A stretch of 16,144 nucleotides of DNA from Nitrospinaceae bacterium UBA3496 (GCA_002377645.1 DFQF01000053.1:1-16144); one strand, 5' to 3'. Positions 1 to 9,432 are shown, counted from the stretch's first letter. Numbers and translations are program-made. Notes: generated by a model not told the origin, from the letters alone.

Positions 1-1118
<1,118 letters not shown>

Positions 1119-1207
1119 CTAGAAGAAAACTCCAAGAAATAGAATTTCAATGAAAATAAAATTAAAAGTTGGTGCATTTTATGCAGTAAAACGAAAGTGT
1201 CAAGAAA

Positions 1208-3079
1208 CTATGTACGCAAAAAGTTTTTTCTCACTATTGATTCACTCAGCAACAACATCAAAGGTCTTCCATGTGGACATGTCCATTGTGCGGGAGTTTT
1301 TTCCAAAGACTCCACTAAGGATGAAACTTCTTCAGCGTGCATAATTTTTTGGGCTTTGACAGACCTTCGACAACTCATACGCGCTATAATGCCATCAATG
1401 ATATCGGGAAAACTAATGGGTCCCTCCGATCGACTCAGATCTTCTACAACTGCGCGTATCACCTCAGAAGGCTCTTGATTTTTCAGTAATGCAGGCATCG
1501 AATGAATAAAATATTCACCCGGGCCAACCATTTCGATTGAAAAACCGGAACGTAATAAAGTTTCTTTATGTACTTCGAGAGTAGCTGATTCCTCTGGGCC
1601 AAAGGACATCTGGTGCGGAACCAGTAAACCTTGACTCTCCACATTACTGTCACGGAATTGATTTCTAAATTTATTATATAAAATTCGTTCATGTGCTGCG
1701 TGCTGATCCACAAAAACAAGTCCTTGTTTTGCAGCAAACATTAAGAAACAGCCTCTCCATTGTCCAAGATACCTTGACTGACTAAGAATCACAGGATCTT
1801 TTGGATGTGGCGGCTCAAGAAAAGAATCATACAATGACCTATTACATTCTTCTGATGTATCTTCAGGAAAAACATCTTTAAGAATATCAGAGGTATCCCC
1901 ATACTTTTCTGAAGAAGATAAATCAGGAATAGCAGATGAACTTTCTATATTAAAATATCCTCCCCCACCAAGTAAGGTTTGATCTTTAGGTTCAATAACT
2001 GCTGTATTCGTTTCATAATTATCCTCTTCTCGCAAACCAACGGACACAAATTGTTGGAATTGTTTTCTTGCTGATGTTTTAGTTTCCAAGGAAGCAATAA
2101 TCAAATCTCGTAATGTTTCATATATGATTGATGGATTCCTAAAACGAACTTCTTCTTTTGCAGGATGTACATTTACGTCTACTTCTTCACAAGGGAGTTC
2201 TATAAAAAAACAATATAAGGGGAAGCGTTTTGATGGAAGAAAACTTCGATAAGCCTCAAATACAGCGTGTGACAAAAGTCGATCACGAACAGCCCTTCCA
2301 TTTACAAATAGATATTGTGAATTTCTGTTAGAACGATTTATAACCGGCGCACTTGTCCAACCTGAAAAAGAGATCCCTTCTAGATTTCCAGAATCTGGCA
2401 ATTCTATTAAAAATGGAAGTGTTTCTTTTCCCAATAGAGAAGAAATTCGCTCAAAGCGATTCATACCCTTTTCTAAATCTAAAACTTTTTTTTCGTCATG
2501 AAATAATCGAAACCCTACATCAGGTCTGGAAATAGATAATCTATTTACAATTTCCGAACAACGAGCAAATTCAGTTTCCCTTCTTTTCAAAAACTTTCTG
2601 CGAGCAGGTAAGTTGTAAAACAAAGAAGACACTTGAATTTCAGTTCCTAAAGGAATACCAACCTCAGAAACTTTAATAATTCTTCCTCCCTCTATCCGAA
2701 TTTCTGTGCCTTCTCCTTGAACAGATGTTCTTGTTTTTAAGGTTAATTTCGCAACAGAGGAAATGCTCGGGAGAGCTTCTCCACGGAAACCCATTGTGTC
2801 GATTTTATGCAAATCCATTTCAGAACTGATTTTACTTGTAGCATGACGTTCCAAAGAAAGAAGTGCATCATCTGGCGACATTCCATTACCATCATCAATT
2901 ACGGAAATACCACTCCTTCCACCGGACTTCAAAAAAACAGAAATTCTTTTTGCCCCTGCGTCCAAACTATTTTCTACTAGTTCTTTCACAATCGAAGAAG
3001 GTCTTTGCACAACTTCGCCAGCTGCAATTTGATTAGATACATTTTCAGGTAAAATGCGAATTATACTGCTAGAAGGCAT
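1208..3079 (-). CDS. mutL: DNA mismatch repair protein MutL, endonuclease type
   Basis: MutL couples mismatch recognition by MutS to strand incision. The 623-residue protein has the N-terminal GHKL ATPase: NQIAAGEVVQRPSSIVKELV with the catalytic Glu in that block, then ENSLDAGAK, IDDGNGM and GFRGEALPSI. The C-terminal domain holds the metal-binding endonuclease motif DQHAAHERILYNKF (Asp458, Glu464), a CRR..KAQ segment and the CPHGRP motif (Cys601). This marks the incising form found in bacteria that lack MutH. An acidic, low-conservation linker lies at about residues 340-430. The frame also allows an upstream ATG at 3094, but that stretch contains the AAAGGA ribosome binding site, so the start at 3079 is preferred. 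It is transcribed away from mazG and sits upstream of guaB. Identity is firm; the start is inferred. Confidence 0.97.
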   Translation of the reverse strand: MPSSSIIRILPENVSNQIAAGEVVQRPSSIVKELVENSLDAGAKRISVFLKSGGRSGISVIDDGNGMSPDDALLSLERHATSKISSEMDLHKIDTMGFRGEALPSISSVAKLTLKTRTSVQGEGTEIRIEGGRIIKVSEVGIPLGTEIQVSSLFYNLPARRKFLKRRETEFARCSEIVNRLSISRPDVGFRLFHDEKKVLDLEKGMNRFERISSLLGKETLPFLIELPDSGNLEGISFSGWTSAPVINRSNRNSQYLFVNGRAVRDRLLSHAVFEAYRSFLPSKRFPLYCFFIELPCEEVDVNVHPAKEEVRFRNPSIIYETLRDLIIASLETKTSARKQFQQFVSVGLREEDNYETNTAVIEPKDQTLLGGGGYFNIESSSAIPDLSSSEKYGDTSDILKDVFPEDTSEECNRSLYDSFLEPPHPKDPVILSQSRYLGQWRGCFLMFAAKQGLVFVDQHAAHERILYNKFRNQFRDSNVESQGLLVPHQMSFGPEESATLEVHKETLLRSGFSIEMVGPGEYFIHSMPALLKNQEPSEVIRAVVEDLSRSEGPISFPDIIDGIIARMSCRRSVKAQKIMHAEEVSSLVESLEKTPAQWTCPHGRPLMLLLSESIVRKNFLRT

Positions 3080-3085
3080 ATATTT

Positions 3086-3091
3086 TCCTTT
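3086..3091 (-). promoter_or_regulatory. Ribosome binding site deciding the mutL start
   Basis: AAAGGA lies 6 bases before the ATG at 3079. It sits inside the upstream in-frame extension that begins with ATG at 3094, which argues that the extension is untranslated leader. Confidence 0.7.
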
Positions 3092-3106
3092 CATTAACTA
3101 AATTCT

Positions 3107-3135
3107 ATAATTACTGAATATTGTGTTGTTGTCAA
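3107..3135 (-). promoter_or_regulatory. Candidate sigma-70-like promoter for mutL (guaB)
   Basis: On the minus strand a perfect -35 hexamer TTGACA (3130-3135) is followed, after a 17-base spacer, by AATTAT (3107-3112), a 4-of-6 match to the -10 consensus. Transcription would start about 20 bases before the mutL start codon. A second candidate -10, TATAGA at 3104-3109, has a 20-base spacer. Seen by eye only. The window is AT-rich, so chance matches to -10 are common; the perfect -35 is the stronger part. Confidence 0.4.
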
Positions 3136-3245
3136 TAATATACCACTACATTTTGTGTTTATGGACAAATTATTCGTTAGAAATGATTTCAAAATGGCAA
3201 AGAAATCCAATATTATGTTATAAGTGCATAAACGAGACATTAAAA

Positions 3246-3250
3246 GGGAG
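3246..3250 (+). promoter_or_regulatory. Ribosome binding site supporting the TTG start of mazG
   Basis: GGGAG ends 5 bases before the TTG at 3256. No in-frame ATG is available at the right place for the conserved N-terminus, so this site decides in favour of the TTG start. Confidence 0.7.
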
Positions 3251-3255
3251 TAGAA

Positions 3256-4044
3256 TTGAAAAAAGAAACAGACGCAATCAGAAAAGTAATCCAAGTAATG
3301 GAAAAACTTCGTTCTAATGAAGGTTGCCCTTGGGATATGAAACAAGATCATAAAAGTCTAAAACCTTATCTAATTGAAGAAGTATATGAGGTCATTGAAG
3401 CCATAGATCTTTCAGACTCCGAACTTTTAAAAGAAGAATTAGGAGATCTTTTATTACAAGTGATTTTCCATTCTCAGATCGCTTCTGAAGAGGGAAAATT
3501 TGATTTTATAGATGTCGCCGATTTTCTCTCAAAGAAGTTAATAGAAAGACACCCGCACGTTTTCAAAAATTCTAAAGAAAACTCTTCGGAAATTGTTCTA
3601 CAAAACTGGGAAATAAATAAACGAAATGAAAGAAATTCAAAACAAGAAAAAAGTTCTATTCTTGACGGTGTCCCAAAATCAATGCCTGGACTCCAACAAG
3701 CAGCCAGACTTCAGGACAAAGCATCTCGCGTAGGTTTCGATTGGAAAAACTTGAAAGGACCCAAAGAAAAAATCAACGAAGAACTCAGAGAACTTGAACA
3801 GGCTATTAAATCCAACGACAAAATAGCTATGGAAAACGAGTTAGGAGATCTTCTTTTCTCTGTAGTTAATCTATCAAGAAAATTAGGCATAAACCCTGAA
3901 GAAACCATAAAAAGAAGTTCCGCTAAATTCGCTGAACGATTCTACTATATTGAAACAAAACTTAATTCTGAGGGACTTTCTCCAGAAAAAGTTGCTATTG
4001 AAAAACTTGAGTCGCTTTGGATAGAGTCAAAAAATAAAATCTAA
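3256..4044 (+). CDS. mazG: Nucleoside triphosphate pyrophosphohydrolase MazG
   Basis: Hydrolyses (d)NTPs to monophosphates and pyrophosphate, cleaning the nucleotide pool and, in some bacteria, tuning stress responses. It has 262 residues, almost exactly the length of the E. coli protein (263), with the usual two tandem MazG domains. Domain 1 has the family motif GCPWD near residue 23 and the metal-binding pattern ExxE...ExxD (Glu42, Glu45, Glu61, Asp64). Domain 2 repeats the pattern around ELRELEQAI and ENELGDLLFSVV. The repeated ELGDLL codons in both halves (near 3437 and 3838) reflect this old internal duplication. It starts at TTG with a GGGAG site 5 bases upstream. recD2 begins 44 bases after its stop on the same strand, so the two probably form an operon. 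Identity is firm. Confidence 0.95.
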   Translation: MKKETDAIRKVIQVMEKLRSNEGCPWDMKQDHKSLKPYLIEEVYEVIEAIDLSDSELLKEELGDLLLQVIFHSQIASEEGKFDFIDVADFLSKKLIERHPHVFKNSKENSSEIVLQNWEINKRNERNSKQEKSSILDGVPKSMPGLQQAARLQDKASRVGFDWKNLKGPKEKINEELRELEQAIKSNDKIAMENELGDLLFSVVNLSRKLGINPEETIKRSSAKFAERFYYIETKLNSEGLSPEKVAIEKLESLWIESKNKI

Positions 4045-4076
4045 AGTCCAAAACAAAAAATTTTTTTTACTTTCTT

Positions 4077-4082
4077 AAAGGA
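4077..4082 (+). promoter_or_regulatory. Ribosome binding site supporting the TTG start of recD2
   Basis: AAAGGA ends 6 bases before the TTG at 4089, the optimal distance. The gap before it contains a run of six A then eight T (about 4054-4070). This run has no stem-loop, so I do not read it as a terminator. Confidence 0.65.
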
Positions 4083-4088
4083 CTATAA

Positions 4089-6464
4089 TTGAGAAAATCC
4101 TACTCAAATCAAGTATCCGACAAAAGTAAAAATACACAAGACAAACTCTTCGAAAATGAAAAAAGTTTTCTCACCGGAATAGTTCAAAGAATTCGTTTTC
4201 AATCTAATGAATCTGGTTTTGCCGTTTTACTCGTCGAACTTGAGAATGAAACAGGTGAGGCAATTACTGTCGTTGGAAGTTTAAATGCATTGAAAGTTGG
4301 AGAAAGAGTAAAATTTGAGGGATTCTGGAAAGACCATCCACGCTTTGGAAGACAATTACAGGTAAAAACCTACACAGAAATTAAACCGACTTCATCCGAA
4401 GAAATAGAAAAATATCTTTCATCCGGTATCATAAAAAATATAGGTCCTGCTTTAGCCAAAAGAATTGTAAAGCTATTTGGAGAGAAAACATTAGATGTAA
4501 TGGAAAAAACTCCTAAACAATTATTAAAAATTCCTGGAATAGGGGAAAAAAAACTCGAAGAAATTGAAGAATCATGGGAAACACAAAGTGAAATGAAGGA
4601 AGTCATGATTTTCCTAAGAAAATATGACATTCCCATTAATCTTTCAGGAAGAATTTTTCAGACATATGGTCCAGATACTATTCGAATCCTAAAAGAAAAT
4701 CCGTATCGTCTTGTAACTGATATTTTTGGGGTTGGATTTCAAACAGCTGACAAAATAGCACTAAGTATGGGCACAAAATTTGATGACCCATCACGTTGTG
4801 CTGCAGGAGCAATGTATGTCTTGAAAGAAACTTCCGAAAGAGAAGGACATGTTCTCCTTCCTCAGACCGAATTAGAGTCAAAAGCTTCCAATTTACTTGG
4901 AGTAGAGTCTTTTCAAATAACCAGTGTCATTGGAGAACTGATAAAAAGAGAACTTATTTTCTCAGAAACATTCCTTCCACAAAACCAAAAAAAGTGTGTT
5001 CCTTCTATCTACTTACAACCCCTTTATAGTGCTGAGGAAGAAGTCGCTAATAGAGTCAGAATACTTTCTGAACAAGAAAAAGACATCGCAAGAATCAATT
5101 TAGCAATTCAAAAAAGAGGTCTAATTGGAGAATCAACTGAAAAAAAATTATCAAATTATGCAAAACAAGCACTAGAAGGAGGACAAGCAAACAAGGAACA
5201 GAGTTTAGCAATAGAGAAATCTTTACTTGATAAAGTTCTGGTGATAACAGGAGGTCCTGGCACTGGGAAAACAACGGTTATAAAAGCGATAACAAATCTA
5301 TACAACAACTTAGGTTTACAAATTCTTTTAGGAGCCCCTACAGGAAGAGCTTCAAAAAGACTTTCTGAAGTAACAAATCATAAAGCAACAACTATACACA
5401 GGATGCTTGAATATGATTGGGGTTCTGGAGGTTTCCTCAGAGATTCATCTAATCCACTTGCTTCTGATTGCATAATAATTGACGAATCATCAATGTTGGA
5501 CATATACCTTACTTCAAGTTTACTTAGAGCAATCCCCGACAACTGCACTGTAATTATGGTGGGAGATGTGGATCAATTACCTTCTGTTGGTCCAGGAAAT
5601 GTATTAAGAGATATAATTGAATCTAAAAGTGTAACTGTCGTTAGACTCACACAAATTTATCGACAAAATGAAAAAAGTCTAATTGTCCAAAATGCACATC
5701 GAATCAATCAGGGTAATCCACCTGTCGAAGGTATTATGGATATAAAAAATAAAATAATTCCTGACTATATTTTTCTGGAAGAATCAGACCCAGAAAATTG
5801 TGTGAACAAGATTTTAGAGCTATGTAAAAACCGTATTCCTAATCAATACGGACTTGATCCTATTAATGAAATTCAAGTCATCTCACCAATGCAACGTGGA
5901 ACACTTGGAGTCAAAAATTTAAATATATCTCTTCAAGAAATATTGAATCCAAAAACAGGAAACGAGAATTTCAACATTGGAGAACGTTCTTTCCAAGTTG
6001 GAGACAAATTGATACAAATAAGAAATAATTATGAAAAAAATGTTTTTAATGGCGACATAGGAATTATTCAGAATTGTGATTTATCTAACTCAACTATCAA
6101 AGTTGCATACGATTACAATTTAATTGAATACTCGTTCAATGAACTTGACGAATTAACGCATGCATTTGCTATTACAGTTCACAAAAGCCAAGGCAGCGAA
6201 TATCCTGCTGTAATAATTCCTTTACACACCCAGCATTATCCAATGCTACAAAGAAATCTAGTATACACTGCATTGACTAGAGCAAAGAAACTTGTTGTTT
6301 TTGTAGGAACAAAAAAAGCAATGACTATTGCAGTTCGAAATGGGGATGTTAAACAAAGATATAGTCTCTTGTCGGATAGATTGATGGACTCATCACAAAA
6401 AAATCTTAAAAATACAAACAACTCTGACAACAATGAATTAACATACCACCCACTAGAAAACTAA
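4089..6464 (+). CDS. recD2: ATP-dependent RecD-like DNA helicase (RecD2)
   Basis: A superfamily 1B 5'-3' DNA helicase of the RecD2 type, which acts outside a RecBCD complex in replication-fork and repair processes. The 791 residues contain an N-terminal OB-like domain (about 25-100), helix-hairpin-helix segments around residues 113-125 and 145-160, and a helicase core. Motif I (Walker A) is GGPGTGKTT with Lys394; motif II is DESS (Asp465, Glu466); motif III is VGDVDQLPSVGPGN. HKSQGSE lies at 698-704, followed by the motif VI sequence TALTRAKK. The long HhH-bearing N-terminus separates it from RecD of RecBCD. It starts at TTG behind a strong AAAGGA site and follows mazG closely. The last 30 residues are Asn/Ser-rich and look unstructured. 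Its stop lies one base from the stop of the convergent dehydrogenase gene. Confidence 0.94.
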   Translation: MRKSYSNQVSDKSKNTQDKLFENEKSFLTGIVQRIRFQSNESGFAVLLVELENETGEAITVVGSLNALKVGERVKFEGFWKDHPRFGRQLQVKTYTEIKPTSSEEIEKYLSSGIIKNIGPALAKRIVKLFGEKTLDVMEKTPKQLLKIPGIGEKKLEEIEESWETQSEMKEVMIFLRKYDIPINLSGRIFQTYGPDTIRILKENPYRLVTDIFGVGFQTADKIALSMGTKFDDPSRCAAGAMYVLKETSEREGHVLLPQTELESKASNLLGVESFQITSVIGELIKRELIFSETFLPQNQKKCVPSIYLQPLYSAEEEVANRVRILSEQEKDIARINLAIQKRGLIGESTEKKLSNYAKQALEGGQANKEQSLAIEKSLLDKVLVITGGPGTGKTTVIKAITNLYNNLGLQILLGAPTGRASKRLSEVTNHKATTIHRMLEYDWGSGGFLRDSSNPLASDCIIIDESSMLDIYLTSSLLRAIPDNCTVIMVGDVDQLPSVGPGNVLRDIIESKSVTVVRLTQIYRQNEKSLIVQNAHRINQGNPPVEGIMDIKNKIIPDYIFLEESDPENCVNKILELCKNRIPNQYGLDPINEIQVISPMQRGTLGVKNLNISLQEILNPKTGNENFNIGERSFQVGDKLIQIRNNYEKNVFNGDIGIIQNCDLSNSTIKVAYDYNLIEYSFNELDELTHAFAITVHKSQGSEYPAVIIPLHTQHYPMLQRNLVYTALTRAKKLVVFVGTKKAMTIAVRNGDVKQRYSLLSDRLMDSSQKNLKNTNNSDNNELTYHPLEN

Positions 6465-6465
6465 A

Positions 6466-7482
6466 TCACGGACGAATAACAACTTTCAGAGAATCTTGGG
6501 CGTCAGAAACAAGCTGAAACCCTTTTTTTATTTCTTCAAGGGGTAGTTTATGTGTGATCATATCTTCTACGACTAAATTCTTTCTCTCTATAATTTCAAT
6601 AGCCTCCTGTAAATCAGAAGGCGCAGCGCCATATGATGTTGATATGGAAATCTGATCTTTCCAAACAAGATTCAAATCAATTACAGGAGAATCCCCAGGC
6701 GAGGGAGGAGCAAACAACTGCAAAACTCCACCTCGATCTAAACAATGAAAAGATAATTTTAAAGCACTAGGGGAGCCTGTACATAAAATAACTTGACTTG
6801 CTAATTTCCCGTCTAGATTTTCTTTTAAAAAATTTACGACATCCTTCCCTGGCATGATTATTTCTGCACCAAATTCTTTTGCTTTTTGAAGACGATATTC
6901 GTTAATGTCTGTAGCATAAACTCTTTTACAACCTTTAGAAACAGCAAGTTTTATATGCAACAAACCACTGATTCCTGCCCCTATAACTAAAACATTATCT
7001 GTTTTCTTTAACTCTGCAACTCTTTGAGATCTTAATACACAACCTAGAGGCTCAACAAAAACTCCTTCGTCGAAAGACACTTCTTCAGAAAGATGAAATG
7101 TTCCGGTGAGAACATTAATGGAAGGGATTCTAATAAATTCACAAAAACCTCCTGGATCAAAATTCGTGCTTCTCAGAGTATCACACGCTGTATGCAGATT
7201 CTTTTTACAATATTCACATTTATTGCAGGGGACATGATGAGAAACAACTATTCGATCTCCTTCCTTGAAATTTTTTACACTTTTTCCAACCTGTACAATT
7301 TCTCCAGCAACTTCGTGACCCAAAACAATAGGAGCTTTAGGTACTCTATACCATTCCATTACGTCACTACCACAAATACCACTAGAAACCGTTTTGATTA
7401 AAAGATCTCCCTCTTCCAAAAGAGGTGCGGGAATATCTTTTAATCGGATATCTTTGTTATTATAATAGAATGCAGCTTTCAT
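6466..7482 (-). CDS. Zinc-dependent medium-chain alcohol/polyol dehydrogenase
   Basis: A 338-residue member of the medium-chain dehydrogenase/reductase superfamily, closest in pattern to the sorbitol/threonine dehydrogenase branch. It probably oxidises a secondary alcohol of a polyol, sugar derivative or amino acid with NAD. Visible catalytic zinc ligands are Cys37 (in GICGSD), His56-Glu57 (GHE) and the Glu144 region (VEPLG). The structural zinc site is the four cysteines 86, 89, 92 and 100. The dinucleotide-binding glycines are GAGISG at 168-173, and Asp192 after the second strand suggests NAD rather than NADP. It is the last gene of the minus-strand unit, 35 bases after the LsrF-like aldolase, so the two may act in one pathway. 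The substrate cannot be read from the sequence. Its ribosome binding site is weak. Confidence 0.88.
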   Translation of the reverse strand: MKAAFYYNNKDIRLKDIPAPLLEEGDLLIKTVSSGICGSDVMEWYRVPKAPIVLGHEVAGEIVQVGKSVKNFKEGDRIVVSHHVPCNKCEYCKKNLHTACDTLRSTNFDPGGFCEFIRIPSINVLTGTFHLSEEVSFDEGVFVEPLGCVLRSQRVAELKKTDNVLVIGAGISGLLHIKLAVSKGCKRVYATDINEYRLQKAKEFGAEIIMPGKDVVNFLKENLDGKLASQVILCTGSPSALKLSFHCLDRGGVLQLFAPPSPGDSPVIDLNLVWKDQISISTSYGAAPSDLQEAIEIIERKNLVVEDMITHKLPLEEIKKGFQLVSDAQDSLKVVIRP

Positions 7483-7517
7483 TTGTAAATTCTCGAAAAC
7501 AAACGTTAGATTTCAAT

Positions 7518-8381
7518 CTAATTAGAACTCTCATCATTAAAAAGTTCGAAAGCAGTCTCAGGGTTAAGACCTTCATGCACTACAGCACCCACCGCCTTCA
7601 TCATTGCAACTGGATAACGACTTTGAAATATATTTCTACCCATATCAACACCAACTGCTCCATCACTAATAGCTCTATAGCATATTTCTAAAGCATCTTT
7701 CTCAGGTATCTTTTTTCCACCAGCAATAACAATTGGAACGAAACATCCGTTCACGACTTTTTCGAAATCATCGCAATAATAAGTCTTAACAATATCTGCA
7801 CCATGTTCTGCCGCAATACGTGAAGCAAGACCTAAATAACGTGAATCTCTTTTCATCTCTTTTCCTACTGCAGTTATTCCTAACAACTCAAGACCATTTT
7901 TTCTGGCTCCTTCAGACATTTTTGATAAATTCAAAATGCTGTCCTTTTGATATCTAGAACCAACATAAATTGAAATTGAAACACCCTCTACAAGTAAACT
8001 CTTCGCTTCCTCAGCAGAAACTGTTATTCCTTCATTTGACAATTCTCTGTCAGTCATTTGAGCTTGTATCTGCTCTCTAATAGCATTCGATTCTTCTATT
8101 TTATTAGCACTTTGCAAAATTACTTCTTTTTCTAGTTCGATAGGATCACTATATAAAATACTATTTCCTCCTGATGCACGTAAAATAACAGGTACTTTCA
8201 CTTCTTTTGGCATACAATGCAGGAAAATCCCTTTTGTTGGACTTACTGCATCACAAAATGGGATCAACTGCTCTATTGTATCTTTAGGCTTTTCTAACCC
8301 AGTAGTTGGGCCTTGAAAATATCCGTGGTCTACGGCCAACATAACGATTTTACCAGTCCTATCGTTCAATAAATTAGTCAT
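7518..8381 (-). CDS. LsrF/DeoC-type class I aldolase-thiolase with an internal insertion
   Basis: A 287-residue (beta/alpha)8 Schiff-base enzyme resembling E. coli LsrF, which acts on phosphorylated autoinducer-2 breakdown products. The related branch includes archaeal-type fructose-bisphosphate aldolases. Shared segments are TGKIVMLAVDHGYFQGPTTG (10-28), LRASGGNSIL (68-77), AVGKEM (171-176), IVKTYY with the presumed Schiff-base Lys199, VIAGGKK (218-224) and GVDMGRNIFQS (244-254). Compared with E. coli LsrF as I recall it, the roughly 40-residue N-terminal extension is absent. About 35 charged, helical-looking residues (about 78-112) are inserted between NSIL and ELSNEG. No lsr transport, kinase or repressor gene is nearby, so an autoinducer-2 role is doubtful; a sugar-phosphate aldolase is equally possible. 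A ribosome binding site AGGAG (8393-8397) lies 11 bases before the start. Confidence 0.85.
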   Translation of the reverse strand: MTNLLNDRTGKIVMLAVDHGYFQGPTTGLEKPKDTIEQLIPFCDAVSPTKGIFLHCMPKEVKVPVILRASGGNSILYSDPIELEKEVILQSANKIEESNAIREQIQAQMTDRELSNEGITVSAEEAKSLLVEGVSISIYVGSRYQKDSILNLSKMSEGARKNGLELLGITAVGKEMKRDSRYLGLASRIAAEHGADIVKTYYCDDFEKVVNGCFVPIVIAGGKKIPEKDALEICYRAISDGAVGVDMGRNIFQSRYPVAMMKAVGAVVHEGLNPETAFELFNDESSN

Positions 8382-8412
8382 TCTTTTAAAAACTCCTACT
8401 ATTTAGTTCATT

Positions 8413-9372
8413 TTAATTTTTTTCATCTATATTTTTTTGTTGCTTTAAAAAAGTCCTATTCATAATGGCACTACGTCGAGTAAAAAAACCTTCACTTTCA
8501 TCATCAAGAATGAAATTAGAGACATGATTAAATTTCGCATCAATATCATCAGCATAATGAAGAAGAAGTGCTTCTAGAGTCATGGGAACCTTTACAGTGC
8601 CCCATTCTGTTTGACCTTGATGAGATAAAATTAGATGCTCCAATAGAATTAAGAAATCTTCTGGAAAATCGGGAATTTCAGATGCATGTTCCCTTACAAT
8701 ATCCCTTCCTAAAACAATGTGACCTATCAACTGACCTTTTTCAGTATATTCTGCCCCACTTTTCTTAGAAAGCTCTTCTAACTTTCCTATATCATGTAAA
8801 ATTGCTGCACAAACTAGCAAATCTTTTGAAATCTCATATTTATCTACAAAATAAAGACAGGTCTTTGTCACCGAGAGTGTATGTTCTAACAATCCACCTA
8901 CATAAGCGTGATGTATTTTAACTGCAGCAGGCCAAACACGAAAACGCTCGGAAAATTTATCGAGTATGCTAATCAAAAGTTCTGAAATTTTTGGAGAACA
9001 CCCCGAAGAAATATCGCGAATTTCATCCCACATTTCATCTATATCAAAATTGGTTTTTTTAAAACAAGAAGTTTCATCAAATCCTTCATTATAGTCTTCT
9101 TCTTTTACTTTTCGAACTTTGAAAATCTTTAACTGTTTTTGGTCTCTATAAGTTTCTAGAGAAACTCTTGCTTTAACAAAGTCCCCAGAAGAAATTTCTC
9201 CAAAGACCTGAGAATCTATCTCCCAAATTTTTGCGGAAATCGTGGCAGTATCGTCTTCGAGAAGAATATCCATATATTCTTTTCCTGTACGTGTTTCTTT
9301 TATTAATTTTTCACGCAAAAAAAAGAAACTGTCATACTGCTCCCCTAACTCCATCTCCTTTATCTTAGTCAT
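8413..9372 (-). CDS. YhaM-like 3'-5' exoribonuclease (OB fold plus HD domain)
   Basis: A 319-residue cytoplasmic protein with an N-terminal OB nucleic-acid-binding domain (about 1-95) and a C-terminal HD phosphohydrolase domain (about 140-300). This is the layout of the YhaM/CBF1 family of 3'-5' exoribonucleases, which help degrade mRNA. Metal-binding residues visible in order are His154/155, His164 in GGLLEHTLSV, His193-Asp194 in ILHDIGK, His218 in GHI, His246, His251 in LSHQG, and the HYADDIDA motif around Asp275/276. The length is in the family range of about 310-330. A good AGGAG site (9378-9382) lies 5 bases before the ATG. It is the first gene of a minus-strand unit with the aldolase (31-base gap) and dehydrogenase. 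RNA decay has no obvious link with those genes, so co-transcription may reflect only compaction. Confidence 0.9.
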   Translation of the reverse strand: MTKIKEMELGEQYDSFFFLREKLIKETRTGKEYMDILLEDDTATISAKIWEIDSQVFGEISSGDFVKARVSLETYRDQKQLKIFKVRKVKEEDYNEGFDETSCFKKTNFDIDEMWDEIRDISSGCSPKISELLISILDKFSERFRVWPAAVKIHHAYVGGLLEHTLSVTKTCLYFVDKYEISKDLLVCAAILHDIGKLEELSKKSGAEYTEKGQLIGHIVLGRDIVREHASEIPDFPEDFLILLEHLILSHQGQTEWGTVKVPMTLEALLLHYADDIDAKFNHVSNFILDDESEGFFTRRSAIMNRTFLKQQKNIDEKN

Positions 9373-9432
9373 AGTTACTCCTGTCAGAGCAAAAATAGTT
9401 TAAAAAAACTAGAATGTCATTAAAACTTAAAA

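Noticed and set aside
1173..1185. Perfect 5-base inverted repeat (TGCAT, three-base loop, ATGCA) between mutL and guaB, followed on the minus strand by a T-rich stretch.
   Set aside because: The stem is too short and AT-rich for a convincing intrinsic terminator, and the T-rich stretch is broken. It is likely a chance palindrome.
3436..3860. Near-identical repeat TTAGGAGATCTT occurring twice in mazG as a possible recent duplication.
   Set aside because: The two copies encode the same ELGDLL motif in the two standard MazG domains, so this is the ancient domain duplication of the family.
4054..4070. Run of A then T between mazG and recD2 as a possible terminator.
   Set aside because: No G/C-containing stem precedes the T run, and recD2 begins at once with a strong ribosome binding site. 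Read-through is the simpler view.
7518..8381. Assignment of the aldolase gene as lsrF with an autoinducer-2 role.
   Set aside because: The match is clear at family level, but no lsr transporter, kinase or repressor is present and the protein has an insertion. The symbol was therefore withheld.
9396..9411. Six-base inverted repeat TAGTTT/AAACTA around four A in the gap before the YhaM-like gene.
   Set aside because: It is A/T-only apart from one pair and lies in a very AT-rich gap. There is no second copy nearby to support an operator.
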